Positions 14,774 to 15,328 of a stretch of 15,328 nucleotides of DNA are shown one piece after another (the stretch's first letter is position 1; the number at the start of each line of letters is the position of its first letter). Made by a program: the position numbers and the translations under genes. The notes under the pieces are model-generated. The model worked only from the letters and a program-made list of their open reading frames with translations, made no database searches and had not been told where the DNA came from. This DNA comes from 38-11 sp927435965. GTDB lineage: Bacteria; Bacillota; Clostridia; Tissierellales; Dethiosulfatibacteraceae. The DNA lies in assembly GCA_927435965.1 (NCBI GenBank), contig CAKMKB010000074.1, positions 1-15,328 of the forward strand, read 5' to 3'.

Positions 14774-15327
14774 ACAGTTTGATTTTCACTTTTTGTTTTC
14801 ACCATTTTTCGTTTTATGATTTCAGGCAAGGTTTCAGACCACGGTAAACAAGCGTCCAAATCAGCATGATTGTCTAAATCTATGTTTGGAAGCATTTCAA
14901 ATAGGAAGTTCAGGTATTGATAGGGTACTAATCCATTGGCTTTGGCTGTTTCTATAATGCTATAACAAATCCCGCTTGCGGTGGCACCTTTTGGCGACTT
15001 GGCAAAGAGAAAGTTCTTGCGCCCAAGAACAAATGGCTTTATGGCTCTCTCAGCCAAATTGTTGTTGCAGCTGAGCCTGCCATCCTCAAGGAAAACAATC
15101 AATGTCTCCCATTGATTGATCGAATACTTGATCGCTTCGCCCAGCTTGCTTTTGGGAAGTGTTTTTTTAATCTCCTCATCCAACCATTGACGATAATCTT
15201 CTAGAATCGGTTTCACTTCCTCGATTCTTTTGTGGTATCTTTCATCTGAAGATAATCCCTTGTAGGATGCTTCGAATCTGTAGATTTTCGTAAAGAATCT
15301 AAGGGCTTCATTCGCCTTGGATTTGCT
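14761..15327 (-). CDS. tnpC: IS66-family transposase (TnpC), C-terminal part
   Basis: Partial gene open through the right edge of the window; about 188 C-terminal residues are visible. The reading frame continues upstream of position 15216 with SKSKANEALRFFTKIYRFEASYKGLSSDERYHKRIEE, so no start should be placed inside the window. The DDE-domain glutamate motif is seen as LSCNNNLAERAIKPFVLGRKNFLFAKSPKGA, followed by the IS66 C-terminal domain (YSIIETAKANGLVPYQYLNFLFEMLPN ... LPW). No frameshift or stop is seen in the visible part, so the element may be active or recently active. Accessory genes tnpA/tnpB would lie beyond the window. Confidence 0.93.
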   Translation of the reverse strand, partial: SKSKANEALRFFTKIYRFEASYKGLSSDERYHKRIEEVKPILEDYRQWLDEEIKKTLPKSKLGEAIKYSINQWETLIVFLEDGRLSCNNNLAERAIKPFVLGRKNFLFAKSPKGATASGICYSIIETAKANGLVPYQYLNFLFEMLPNIDLDNHADLDACLPWSETLPEIIKRKMVKTKSENQTVIAS

Positions 15328-15328
15328 A

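Larger units (their letters stand above)
14711..15328 (-). mobile_element. IS66-family insertion sequence, right part only
   Basis: The element end is set at 14711, where GTAAGCG begins; this is the usual tip of IS66-family terminal repeats. It is followed by the terminator and the 3' part of the tnpC-type transposase gene, which runs off the window. IS66 elements make eight-base target duplications, so GATTAAAG at 14703-14710 is the expected duplicate; the other copy is out of view. Confidence 0.8.

Noticed and set aside
1..15328. CRISPR array, tRNA or rRNA genes
   Set aside because: No regularly spaced repeats, cloverleaf or conserved rRNA segments were seen on either strand.

Overview
The window comes from a low-GC, strictly anaerobic amino-acid or betaine fermenter, most likely a clostridial Firmicute. 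The evidence is AT-rich DNA, strong AGGAGG ribosome binding sites, TATAAT-type promoters and a complete selenium-dependent Stickland-type reductase operon. I cannot name the species.

The core (about 4.83-13.8 kb, minus strand) is one long operon, read from high to low coordinates: grdI - grdH (selenoprotein) - BCCT betaine transporter - trxB - trxA - grdA (selenoprotein) - grdC - grdD. GrdI/GrdH form the substrate-specific component B, GrdA is the selenoprotein carboxymethyl carrier, GrdC/GrdD form the acetyl-phosphate-releasing component C, and TrxB/TrxA supply electrons from NADPH. The embedded BCCT carrier has the full aromatic betaine box, so glycine betaine (giving acetyl phosphate + trimethylamine) is the most likely substrate; sarcosine is the main alternative. 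No second component B (glycine-type grdE/grdB), no acetate kinase and no sel genes are in the window. Both selenoproteins contain an in-frame UGA that breaks the reading frame: GrdA residue 45 (8073-8075) and GrdH residue 351 (11317-11319). Each UGA is followed by a SECIS-like hairpin. A perfect 12-bp intrinsic terminator lies between grdA and grdC and probably reduces expression of component C relative to GrdA.

Control: a TetR-family gene is divergent from the operon. A 31-bp inverted repeat overlaps the -35 element and spacer of the grd promoter, and related ATGATT motifs fill the intergenic region, so the TetR protein is probably a ligand-responsive repressor of the operon and possibly of itself.

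Right edge (14.71-15.33 kb): the end of an IS66-family element, with the C-terminal part of its transposase, its terminator and its GTAAGCG terminal repeat. The rest lies outside the window.

Left part (0-4.7 kb): a membrane-anchored GGDEF diguanylate cyclase on the plus strand, then five minus-strand housekeeping or accessory genes: a small unknown protein, a DUF502 membrane protein, an aromatic acid exporter-family (YqjA-like) protein, a DUF1801 protein and an isochorismatase-family hydrolase. Good sigma-A-type promoters are visible for the cyclase, exporter and hydrolase genes. ATTGAT...ATCAAT palindromes recur at the exporter, hydrolase and grd promoters.
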